The position numbers were made by a program, and so were the translations under genes. Of a DNA stretch of 64,000 bases, positions 15,906 through 25,100 are shown in pieces. A model generated the notes under the pieces. The model saw only the letters and a list, made by a program, of their open reading frames with translations. It searched no databases and was not told the origin of the DNA. Where the stretch lies: assembly GCF_022807975.1 (NCBI RefSeq), contig NZ_CP094358.1:2604001-2668000 (forward strand), read 5' to 3'. The stretch comes from Abyssalbus ytuae (GTDB taxonomy: Bacteria > Bacteroidota > Bacteroidia > Flavobacteriales > Flavobacteriaceae). How positions within the stretch are numbered: the first letter of the stretch is position 1; the number at the start of each line of letters is the position of its first letter.

Positions 15906-16976
15906 ATGAAAATAGGTGTTCCTAAAGAAATAAAAAATAACGAAAACCGTGTAGGTATCACACCTGCAGGGGTATTAGAACTTACAAAAAACGGCCATCA
16001 GGTTTATGTACAATCAACAGCAGGTGAAGGCAGTGGATTTTCGGATGAGGAATATAAAAATGCAGGGGCAGAAGTACTTGGCGGTATAAAAGCGGTTTAT
16101 GATGTAGCCGAAATGATTGTTAAAGTAAAAGAGCCGATAGCTGAAGAATACGGACTGATAAAAGAAAATCAGGTAGTATTTACTTATTTTCATTTTGCTT
16201 CAAGCTCGGAGCTTACCGATGCTATGATAAGCAGCAAAGCCATATGTATTGCTTATGAAACGGTAGAAGATAAAGACGGTACCCTGCCGCTACTTACCCC
16301 TATGAGCGAAGTTGCAGGCAGAATGGCTGTGCAGCAGGGAGCAAAGTATCTTGAAAAGCCAATAAAAGGCAAAGGCGTTTTACTTGGGGGAGTTCCCGGG
16401 GTAGAACCCGGTAAGGTATTAATCCTGGGAGGAGGTACTGTGGGCATTCAGGCCGCTAAAATGGCTGCAGGTTTGGGAGCTATTGTAACCATACTGGATG
16501 TTAATCTTAAACGGTTACGATATATAAGTGATGTAATGCCGGACAATGTATTTACAGGGTTCTCCAATGAATACAATATCCGAAAACTGATTAAAACCTA
16601 CGATCTCATCATCGGAGGTGTTTTAATACCGGGGGCTAAAGCACCAAAGCTTATTACCCGCGATATGTTAAAAGAAATGACACCCGGTACGGTAATAGTA
16701 GATGTAGCGGTAGATCAGGGAGGATGTTTTGAAACAACCAAACCCACCACCCACGAAAATCCTACCTACATAATTGATGATGTAGTGCATTACTGTGTAG
16801 CTAATATGCCCGGGGCAGTACCCTATACCTCTACAGTGGCCTTAACCAACGTTACCCTTCCCTATGTTATCAAGCTGGCTAATATGGGCTGGGAAAAAGC
16901 ATGTGCCGGAGATGAAGGCCTCCACAAAGGATTAAACATTATAAAAGGAGAAGTAGTTTACGAAGGAATTTTATAA
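15906..16976 (+). CDS. ald: Alanine dehydrogenase
   Basis: 356 residues, slightly shorter than the usual ~370. Catalytic Lys75 is in VKVKEP and His96 in TYFHFASS, the canonical positions. The NAD-binding Rossmann motif is ILGGGTVGIQAAKMAAGLG (about 174-192), and the C-terminal substrate loop VDVAVDQGGCFETTKPTTH is intact. It interconverts L-alanine and pyruvate plus ammonia with NAD+. It is monocistronic with its own -7 element and a strong terminator. Confidence 0.96.
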   Translation: MKIGVPKEIKNNENRVGITPAGVLELTKNGHQVYVQSTAGEGSGFSDEEYKNAGAEVLGGIKAVYDVAEMIVKVKEPIAEEYGLIKENQVVFTYFHFASSSELTDAMISSKAICIAYETVEDKDGTLPLLTPMSEVAGRMAVQQGAKYLEKPIKGKGVLLGGVPGVEPGKVLILGGGTVGIQAAKMAAGLGAIVTILDVNLKRLRYISDVMPDNVFTGFSNEYNIRKLIKTYDLIIGGVLIPGAKAPKLITRDMLKEMTPGTVIVDVAVDQGGCFETTKPTTHENPTYIIDDVVHYCVANMPGAVPYTSTVALTNVTLPYVIKLANMGWEKACAGDEGLHKGLNIIKGEVVYEGIL

Positions 16977-17001
16977 TTCAATATTTCATTGATTGAAGTT
17001 T

Positions 17002-17040
17002 AAAAAGCCCTCTAAGAATAATTCTTAGAGGGCTTTTTTT
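17002..17040 (+). terminator. Terminator of ald
   Basis: Long stem AAAAAGCCCTCTAAGAAT (17002-17019) with ATTCTTAGAGGGCTTTTT (17021-17038) followed by Ts. Because it is symmetric it could stop transcription from both sides. Confidence 0.92.
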
Positions 17041-17339
17041 ATGAGTAAATAGTTTTTAAAATGGTTTTGTAAAGTAAAAATTACTCCGTATTTATAAATT
17101 CGTACAACAACTTCTTGCAATTTTATTGCCCTTACTTTCTGTGTTTGATAAGAGTTGTCTTACTTTTTTTTAAAGGACGATGATTATTCTTAATTAAAAG
17201 TTAACAATTTACTGATCAGAAAAGCCAAAAAATCATTAAATTAGATTACAATTTTATTGCAGGTTTATCTTCTTAACTTCTCTCTCTTTTAACATACCTG
17301 TAATAAAGTTGAACAACAACTAAACTAAAACCAACCACT
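17041..17339 (+). other. Upstream region of the RHS locus
   Basis: About 300 nt of AT-rich DNA with no gene. It must hold the promoter of the RHS operon, but no TAnnTTTG with a suitable TTG could be assigned; the C/A-rich leader just before the start (17310-17339) looks like an untranslated leader. Confidence 0.4.
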
Positions 17340-18350
17340 ATGAAAAGAGTATTACTTCTTGCACTTTTTTTGTTTTCTTTTTTTATACTAAATTCTCAAA
17401 ATACGTTTCCTGATAACGGAAATGTAGGAATAGGAACGATAAACCCAACTGCGAAGTTAGAAATAGCAAAAACCGGAACAATAGGTGGAGAGTGGAATCC
17501 AAGCGGAAGTTACCTGACAGTGACTGACGGGGGGAACTCTCTTATCATGGATCCCAATGAGATTTATGGAAACACGGTACTACACATAGGTACACAAACT
17601 GGTGATATTGTAAAATTCAGAAATCTGACAGATACTGGCGCGATTGATAGAGTTATTATTAAGAATAATGGTAATGTAGGTATTGGTACGCTTAGTCCGC
17701 TTTCAAAATTGCATATTTCTTCTGCAACAAATGGTGATGCAGTGTTGAGAATTGAAGCAGACACCGATAATAACAATGAAAATGATAATCCTCTGATCCA
17801 GATGCGTCAGGATGGGGATATTATTGGAGTCAATATGGGATTTTCTGAAAATTTCGGAGAAAATATATTTGGTATAGGGATAAGGAATACAAATCAGGGG
17901 GGAGACCAGTGGGATACCTTTACAATCAGTACCGGAAATGGTAATATAGGCATAGGCACCACTACTCCGGACTCCAAACTCACTGTAGCAGGAAAAATAC
18001 ACTCCCAAGAGGTAAAAGTAACCGTCAATGCCGGAGCTGACTTTGTTTTTGATAAAGACTACAATTTACTCAAACTGGAAGAAGTAGAGAAATTTATACA
18101 AGAAAACGGCCACCTTTCTGAAATACCTTCTGCCTCTGAAATGCAAGAAAATGGCATCCATCTTAGTGAAATGAATATTAAGTTGTTGCAGAAAATTGAA
18201 GAGCTTACGCTTTATACGATTAAGCAGGAGAAAGAACTCAATAAACAGGGGAATTCTATAAAAAATCAAGAGAGTGAAATTATAGAATTAAAAAATATCC
18301 TTAAAGAACAACAAAAACTGATTAGCCAACTTTTAAATAATAAAAAATGA
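17340..18350 (+). CDS. Secreted tail-fibre-like surface protein 1
   Basis: 336 residues. Signal peptide MKRVLLLALFLFSFFILNSQ. The body has repeated NGNVGIGTxxPxSKL segments (about 22-35, 110-125, 199-212), a beta-helix or triple-stranded fibre motif common in Bacteroidota surface proteins and phage tail fibres. The C-terminus (about 245-336) is a coiled coil preceded by NGHLSEIPSASEMQENGIHL, similar to the end of S74-type tail-fibre proteins. The last ~100 residues are nearly the same as those of the next gene. Its stop overlaps the next start by 4 nt (ATGA), making it the first gene of the RHS operon. Confidence 0.75.
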   Translation: MKRVLLLALFLFSFFILNSQNTFPDNGNVGIGTINPTAKLEIAKTGTIGGEWNPSGSYLTVTDGGNSLIMDPNEIYGNTVLHIGTQTGDIVKFRNLTDTGAIDRVIIKNNGNVGIGTLSPLSKLHISSATNGDAVLRIEADTDNNNENDNPLIQMRQDGDIIGVNMGFSENFGENIFGIGIRNTNQGGDQWDTFTISTGNGNIGIGTTTPDSKLTVAGKIHSQEVKVTVNAGADFVFDKDYNLLKLEEVEKFIQENGHLSEIPSASEMQENGIHLSEMNIKLLQKIEELTLYTIKQEKELNKQGNSIKNQESEIIELKNILKEQQKLISQLLNNKK

Positions 18351-19267
18351 AAGAGTTATTTTTCATGATACTGTTTTTTATATCAGTCTTAAACACATAT
18401 GCTCAGAATCTATATGACGAATTAATTCACCCGGATGATATGGAAAATGGAGTATACTTTCAAGCAGGTCCGGGGAGTAATAATACTCTAAATTGGACAT
18501 ATAGATATGGTACAAAGTTAACCGTAAAAAGTAGCCCTTACAGAAATTTTGAGATTATGACTAGCTCATATCCTTATGGAGAGTTAAAAATAAGGCAATA
18601 TGATCCAGGGAATACATCATGGTCTTCCTGGCGTACTGTTTTAACTGAAGATGAAAATGGAAATATTGGAATAGGAACAAGTAATCCAGCTTCTAAATTG
18701 CATGTAACAGGAAATATTACTAATACTGGACAATTATTAACTTATAATCCGAATAATACAGACGCTTCAATTGCTTTATCATGGCAAAATGATATTGCTC
18801 GAATTCGTATTGGAGGTATAGGAGATGGAGCAAGCAATGGTTTCCACTTTCAGGGGGTAGGAGATAAAAGTTTGCTAAGAATAATGGGTAATGGGAACAT
18901 AGGCATCGGTACCACTACCCCCGACTCCAAACTTACCGTAGCCGGCAACATACATTCTCAGGAAGTAAAAGTAACTGTCAATGCCGGAGCTGACTTTGTT
19001 TTTGATAAAGATTACAACCTACCCAAACTGGAAGAAGTACAAAAATTCATAAAAGAAAACGGCCACCTTCCTGAAGTACCTTCTGCCTCTGAAATGCAAG
19101 AAAATGGCATCCATCTTAGTGAAATGAATATTAAGTTGTTGCAGAAAATTGAAGAGCTTACGCTATATACGATTGAGCAGGAGGAAAAAATTGAAATATT
19201 AGAAAATCGTCTATTGAGCCAAGAAGAAACAATTAATCAACTTAAAGATGAATTTAATAAAGAATAA
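18347..19267 (+). CDS. Secreted tail-fibre-like surface protein 2
   Basis: 306 residues with signal peptide (MKELFFMILFFISVLNTYAQ). The N-terminal ~90 residues resemble phage-fibre tip modules (YGELKIRQYDPGNTSWSSWR), then come two NGNIGIGTxxPxSKL repeats and the same C-terminal coiled-coil region as in the preceding protein (DSKLTVAGNIHSQEVKVTVN through LQKIEELTLYTI). The near-identity of the two C-termini, also at DNA level, indicates recent duplication or gene conversion. It could help attach or display the RHS proteins encoded next; that role is inferred from the operon only. Confidence 0.75.
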   Translation: MKELFFMILFFISVLNTYAQNLYDELIHPDDMENGVYFQAGPGSNNTLNWTYRYGTKLTVKSSPYRNFEIMTSSYPYGELKIRQYDPGNTSWSSWRTVLTEDENGNIGIGTSNPASKLHVTGNITNTGQLLTYNPNNTDASIALSWQNDIARIRIGGIGDGASNGFHFQGVGDKSLLRIMGNGNIGIGTTTPDSKLTVAGNIHSQEVKVTVNAGADFVFDKDYNLPKLEEVQKFIKENGHLPEVPSASEMQENGIHLSEMNIKLLQKIEELTLYTIEQEEKIEILENRLLSQEETINQLKDEFNKE

Positions 19268-19268
19268 A

Positions 19269-22187
19269 ATGAAAAAGTTAATTCGAACAACCTTTTTTTT
19301 GTTAACGTTAAGCTTATCTTCACAGGATTTTCCAATTACATTTCCAGAGATTTTGCCTCCTTCACCTGAAGCAGCATTATTTAGAAGGTATGGAGAAATC
19401 CCTGTAGATCTCAGTACAGGAGTGCCTAATATTGAAATTCCAATTTATACCCTAAAGAGTAATCAATTGGAGTTACCAATAAAACTATCTTACCATGCAG
19501 CGGGAATAAAAGTACAAGATGTAGCTTCACCTTCTGGACTTGGGTGGGTATTATATCCAGCAGGTATAGTAACAAAAACTATTCTAGGGAAAAATGATGA
19601 ATATTCAGATAAAATTTATTACAAATCATCTGCAGAGATTACTGAAGCCAAAAACAACACTACTGTTTTTTGTGATCTTTTAGATAATACTTTTCAGTAT
19701 GCTGATTCACATTCTGATCGATACTCATACCATTTACCTAATGGGAAAAGTGGTGTTTTTAGATATGATTTCACAAATGACAATTTAATACAAGCCCCCT
19801 ATAGCCCTGTAAAAATAACAACTAATTCAACCAAATCTAATTTTGAAATTACCTCTGAAGACGGAATAAAATACATTTTCGATTACGGTATAAGTAATGG
19901 CGAAGAGGGTACTAGTTATAAGCTTACAAAAATTATTAGTCAAAACAAAAAAGATAGTATTAGGTTTATATATAACAATGATAAAAAAAATATGTATAAT
20001 AGTACTTATTTCGCTCAGACATATAGTTGGGGAGACACATTTAGTTATGAAGAGAGTGATCCATTTACTCCAAATTGTAATATTATCAATTCTGGGGGTA
20101 ACAGTCCTTCACTTGATAATACTTTTAAGATAAAAGCAGACATAGAATATTTATTGGATAGCATAGTTTCTACTAATACTATTATTAAATATGATTATGA
20201 AGATGATAGAACTGATAAGGCTAAATATAGGATTAGCAAAATATCGATTATCAGCAAACAAAATAACATATTAATTAATGAAATTGTCTTTAATCAATCT
20301 TATTTTGGTACAGATGAACAAAATAACTTACGACTTCGGTTAGATAGTATTGAAATTAAAGGGAACACTTCCTCGTCTTCTCCCCAATTATTTTCATTTG
20401 ATTATGAGTCTTTAGCTTTACCTCCTTATAGTAGTCTCTCTCATCAAAATTGTCATGAAGACTTCTGGGGTTTTTATAACGGTAAGAATTCAAATTTTTA
20501 TGTTCCATATGAATATATAGATGCCAATGTAAGGCCTCCTGATTTAACAAGTCACAATAGAATGCCCGATCATAATTATGCAAAAGCATGTATGCTAAAA
20601 ACGATCCATTACCCTACTGGAGGTAAGACAGATTTTGAATTTGAACCTAATTTTATTGATGGGACTTATTATTATCCCGACAACAATGGGCAATGGGCTT
20701 GGAGAGGTACAGCTGTAGGAGGGTTTAGAATAGAGAATATTAAAAGTTTTTCAGAATCCGGATCAATGCCGTTAATTAAATCATATAAATATACAGGAGT
20801 TAATGCAGTTAGCCGAATTGATAATGAGAGCTATATGTATGATCAGGAATATGTATACGTTATGAAGAAATCAGGCTGTAGCCTTCAAGAAGTTACAGGT
20901 TTTCGTACAGAAGTAACATCTAATTCCTACTTACCCTTAACTGTTGGGGGGCAAAGCGCCATAATCTATCAAACTGTTGAAGAGTATATAGGAAATGAGA
21001 CTGAAAATATAGGTAAGATTATTTACACATATAAATCCCCTCTCAATCCTTATGATATAGGAACGACTCAAATTGATCATCCAAAATTCAAGGATTTTTT
21101 CCATTTAGACAGGGGATTTTATATACCACAGATAAGCTCAAAATCTGAGTTTAAATTGGAAGAAGGGACATATGTGCCAGTAAAGAGAACTTACAACACC
21201 TATACCTCTTTTAGAGCCAACCAATTTATTACAGGGATTAAATATTTTCGTGAGAGAAATTATTTAAACAGAACAGATAATTCTGCATTTCTTTTTTGTA
21301 ATCTACCTTCTTATATACAATCAATTTTTTATAGTGACATGGTTGTTGACGAAAGTGTAAACTTATTAACAAAGACCAGTATTTATGATTACTCTGGCAG
21401 TGGCGATATAGTAAAAACCATTGAGTATAAATATGAGAATTTGGATCATCTGCAACCTACTCAAATAATGAGTACCAATAGTAAAGGCAAAAATAGGATT
21501 ATCAAAAATTATTACTCAACAGATATTACTGATCTCACTTCACTTGGGTTAAATAACCTTACATCTATAGAATTATTAGCAATAAATAAATTGTCACAAG
21601 ATAATAGGCTAATAGAAATTATACAATCAGAAACATATCAAGATGAAAATAATAATGCCATTGGTGATAATAATGAACGTATAGCAAGCCAACGTAAAAA
21701 TTTTGTTATTAATAATGGAATGGTATTACCAGCTAGCATACAAACTTTAAAAGGAGTTTATAATACTTCAAACACACTTCAGGATCGATTGCTTTATGAT
21801 AAATTTGATGAAAAAGGTAATATCATAGAAATTTCAAAAAAGGATGGTTCTCATATGAGCTATATCTGGGGCTATAATGGACAATATGTGGTAGCCAAAA
21901 TAGAAAATGCCACTTATAGTGAGATTGAAAATATTTTAGGGGCTAATTTCAATTTGGGTTCTAATGGACTTTCTACCTCCCAGTTCAATGCTTTAAAGAG
22001 TGGATTACCAAATGCCATGATGACCACCTACACCTACGACCCGTTAATAGGGGTCACCAGCATTACCGATCCCAAAGGTTTTACAACTTATTACCAATAC
22101 GATGACTTCAACCGGCTGGAGTTTGTAAAAGACCAGGAGGATAATATCATTTCAAAGAATGAATATCATTATAAAAACCAGAACTAA
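19269..22187 (+). CDS. RHS/YD-repeat partner protein (N-terminal RHS component)
   Basis: The ATG at 19269 gives 972 residues with a signal peptide (MKKLIRTTFFLLTLSLSSQ). The mature start PEAALFRRYGEIPVDLSTGVPNIEIPIYTL is typical of RHS-associated sugar-binding/YD-repeat proteins of flavobacteria. YD-like repeats are sparse until the end, where TYDPLIGVTSITDPKGFTTY and YQYDDFNRLEFVKDQEDNII form two clear YD repeats. It has no toxin tip and ends 12 nt before the DUF6443 RHS gene. Probably part of the beta-cage or secretion scaffold for the next protein (inference). Confidence 0.8.
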   Translation: MKKLIRTTFFLLTLSLSSQDFPITFPEILPPSPEAALFRRYGEIPVDLSTGVPNIEIPIYTLKSNQLELPIKLSYHAAGIKVQDVASPSGLGWVLYPAGIVTKTILGKNDEYSDKIYYKSSAEITEAKNNTTVFCDLLDNTFQYADSHSDRYSYHLPNGKSGVFRYDFTNDNLIQAPYSPVKITTNSTKSNFEITSEDGIKYIFDYGISNGEEGTSYKLTKIISQNKKDSIRFIYNNDKKNMYNSTYFAQTYSWGDTFSYEESDPFTPNCNIINSGGNSPSLDNTFKIKADIEYLLDSIVSTNTIIKYDYEDDRTDKAKYRISKISIISKQNNILINEIVFNQSYFGTDEQNNLRLRLDSIEIKGNTSSSSPQLFSFDYESLALPPYSSLSHQNCHEDFWGFYNGKNSNFYVPYEYIDANVRPPDLTSHNRMPDHNYAKACMLKTIHYPTGGKTDFEFEPNFIDGTYYYPDNNGQWAWRGTAVGGFRIENIKSFSESGSMPLIKSYKYTGVNAVSRIDNESYMYDQEYVYVMKKSGCSLQEVTGFRTEVTSNSYLPLTVGGQSAIIYQTVEEYIGNETENIGKIIYTYKSPLNPYDIGTTQIDHPKFKDFFHLDRGFYIPQISSKSEFKLEEGTYVPVKRTYNTYTSFRANQFITGIKYFRERNYLNRTDNSAFLFCNLPSYIQSIFYSDMVVDESVNLLTKTSIYDYSGSGDIVKTIEYKYENLDHLQPTQIMSTNSKGKNRIIKNYYSTDITDLTSLGLNNLTSIELLAINKLSQDNRLIEIIQSETYQDENNNAIGDNNERIASQRKNFVINNGMVLPASIQTLKGVYNTSNTLQDRLLYDKFDEKGNIIEISKKDGSHMSYIWGYNGQYVVAKIENATYSEIENILGANFNLGSNGLSTSQFNALKSGLPNAMMTTYTYDPLIGVTSITDPKGFTTYYQYDDFNRLEFVKDQEDNIISKNEYHYKNQN

Positions 22188-22199
22188 ACACCAATAATC

Positions 22200-25100
22200 A
22201 TGAAAAAATTACGAATCCTTTTTGCAGTTGTTTTTCCAACAATGGTTATTGGGCAAACACAGACCGAAAATTATATCAAGACTACTACATATCTTTCGGA
22301 ATATTCAGGAGATATTAATTATAATACTACTTTAATAGGTTCTGATATTTACTGGTGTAATGGTTCAGTCGGAGCAGGAGGAGCTAGCGGCACTATTAAT
22401 ATTGCTAATAATGTTTTATCGATATCCATAAATGGTTCTTGGGCCACTATATGCCGTTTAAAAGTAGGTACCATTAAGTCTTTGGATACTTCATCCCCAT
22501 TACCTGATACTAAATTAGGTTCTATTACTAACAGCTCTGGAGAGGATACTGGTTATTATGCCAAAATAGAAGGAGGAGACCTAAAATTCTATTCACCATA
22601 TTTTACAGATGGGGTAAAGTCAACACTATCCAGAAATATTCCGGGGGGAAGTAGTATAAATTATTCTGTGGGGGTAGGTACAATTTATACTTGTCCGTCT
22701 TCTGGGGCAGGTGGTGGTTCAGGAGGCACCGTTACTATTGAAAATGGTATACTTACTCTTAATTTTAGTGGAGGATGGAGCTATACATGTGATTTGAAAT
22801 TAGGGCAAATAGTTTATTTAGATACTTCTGTAATTCCTGATATGGAATTGGGAATTATAAAAAGTAATAAAGGTGAAAATACTGTATATAAAGCCAAAAT
22901 TGAAAATAATTGGCTTGTATTTTATACAGATGAAGAAATTAAAGAGGCTACTACAGGTATTGAAGTAGATTTTAATATAGATCTAAATCCGAAAAAAAAT
23001 GAAAACATCACTTATTACGATGGCCTGGGCAGGCCCAAACAAAGTATAGCCATTAGGGCTGGAGGCCAAAGTGAGGATATTATAACACCTGTTAAATATG
23101 ATGAATACGGTCGCCAGTCTCGGGAGTATTTACCATATGCGGTAACTAGTAACAATGGTCTGATATTACCCAATGCATTGAATGAGGTTGTCACTTTTTA
23201 CAGTACTTCTGATAAATATGAGAATACACCAAATCCGTATTCAGAAAAAGAATTTGAAGCCTCCCCTTTAAACAGGATACTCAAACAGGCCGCCCCCGGT
23301 GAAGCCTGGAAACTCGGTAGTGGCCATGAAATAGAATTCGACTATCAGGCCAATACAACAGCAGATCAGGTACGCCTGTTTACCGTCAACTTAAGTACAG
23401 ATTACACCCCCACACTTGCAGCAACCGGTTATTACCAGCCCGGGGAACTCTATAAAACCATCACTCGCGACGAAAACCATACCGGCACTACCAAAACACA
23501 TACTTCCGAAGAGTTTAAAGACAAACAGGGCAGGATAGTGTTAAAACGCACCTATATAAACACTCCCCCATCGGGGGAGCCAGAGGGGGCGGACACCTAT
23601 TATGTATATGATGATTATGGAAATTTAACGTATGTGCTACCACCAAAAGTAGACGCTACAACAGCCACATTGGCTACTATAAATGGTTTGTTGGATGATT
23701 TGTGTTATCAATACAAATACGATGAACGAAACAGGTTGGTAGAAAAGAAAATACCCGGTAAAGAAAAAGAATATATCGTCTATAACAAGCTGGACCAACC
23801 CGTCCTTACCCAGGATGCCAACCTGAGAAAAAACCACCAATGGCTCTTTACCAAGTACGATGCCTTTGGCAGGGTTGTTTATACCGGCATTTATACCCAC
23901 ACCGGGGAAACTAACCAGTCACAGATGCAAACAGCATTGAACAACCATTATGCAGGCAATACCCCTCCCAAACAGTTTGAAGAAAAATTAGGTAGTGAAG
24001 GCAGTTACCATTATTATAGTAATACCACCTTCCCTGTCAATAACCTGGAGGTGCTCACGGTAAATTATTACGACAACTATACTTTTGACCTGGCAGGTCT
24101 TACCGTTACCACCGGCAGTATTTACGAACAAGCCATCGCCACCAATGTAAAAGGCCTGGCCACAGGAACCAAAGTAAGGGTGCTGGGTACCAACAACTGG
24201 ATTACCACCATTACCGTATATGACAAAAAAGGAAGGGCTATATATGTAGCCGGTAAAAATGACTACCTGGGCACTACCGATATTGTACAAACCAAATACG
24301 ATTTTACGGGTAGAGTGTTAAAAACAAAAACCCGCCATCAAAAAGGCAGTGAAGAAGAGATCGTCACCCTCGATGTTTTTACCTACGACCATGCAGGCAG
24401 GCTTAAAACCCAGGTACAATGTATAGGAGACGATTCCCTGCCGGAGGATTGTAATGATGGTGATACGGAACCAGGCATTGAGCTTAAGGGTACTATAACC
24501 CAAACCACTAATATAGTAGCATCCCAATCGATCACATTAATACCGGACTTTCATGTAGTAGCAACCAATGAACTTAGCTTTTCTGCAAAGGTTGAACCTG
24601 GGGGCGAACTCATAGCTGAAAACACCTATGATGAACTCGGACAACTGGTAGAGAAAAAGGTAGGAGGCAGCAATGGTGCTGGTGGACTGCAAACCATAGA
24701 CTATAGCTATAACATAAGGGGTTGGTTAAAACAAATTAACAACCCAGCCAGTTTAGGGACAGATCTATTTGGTTTTGCAATAAACTACAATGTACCAACC
24801 AAAAGCCTGGGAGCAACGGCTTTATATAACGGGAATATAAGTGAGACCATATGGAAAACAGCTAATGATAACGTAAAACGTGCTTACGGTTATCAATATG
24901 ATGCTTTAAACCGGATCACAGCGGCCACAGACAATACTGGCCATTATAATGTGGGTAATATCAGTTATGATAAAAATGGGAATATCAAGAGCCTTAACCG
25001 GGTAGGACTTGATGAGAATACCACTAACTCTTTTATTACCATCGATCAGCTCATGTATAGCTACGACAGTGGCAATAAACTCTTAAAGGTAACGGATTCT

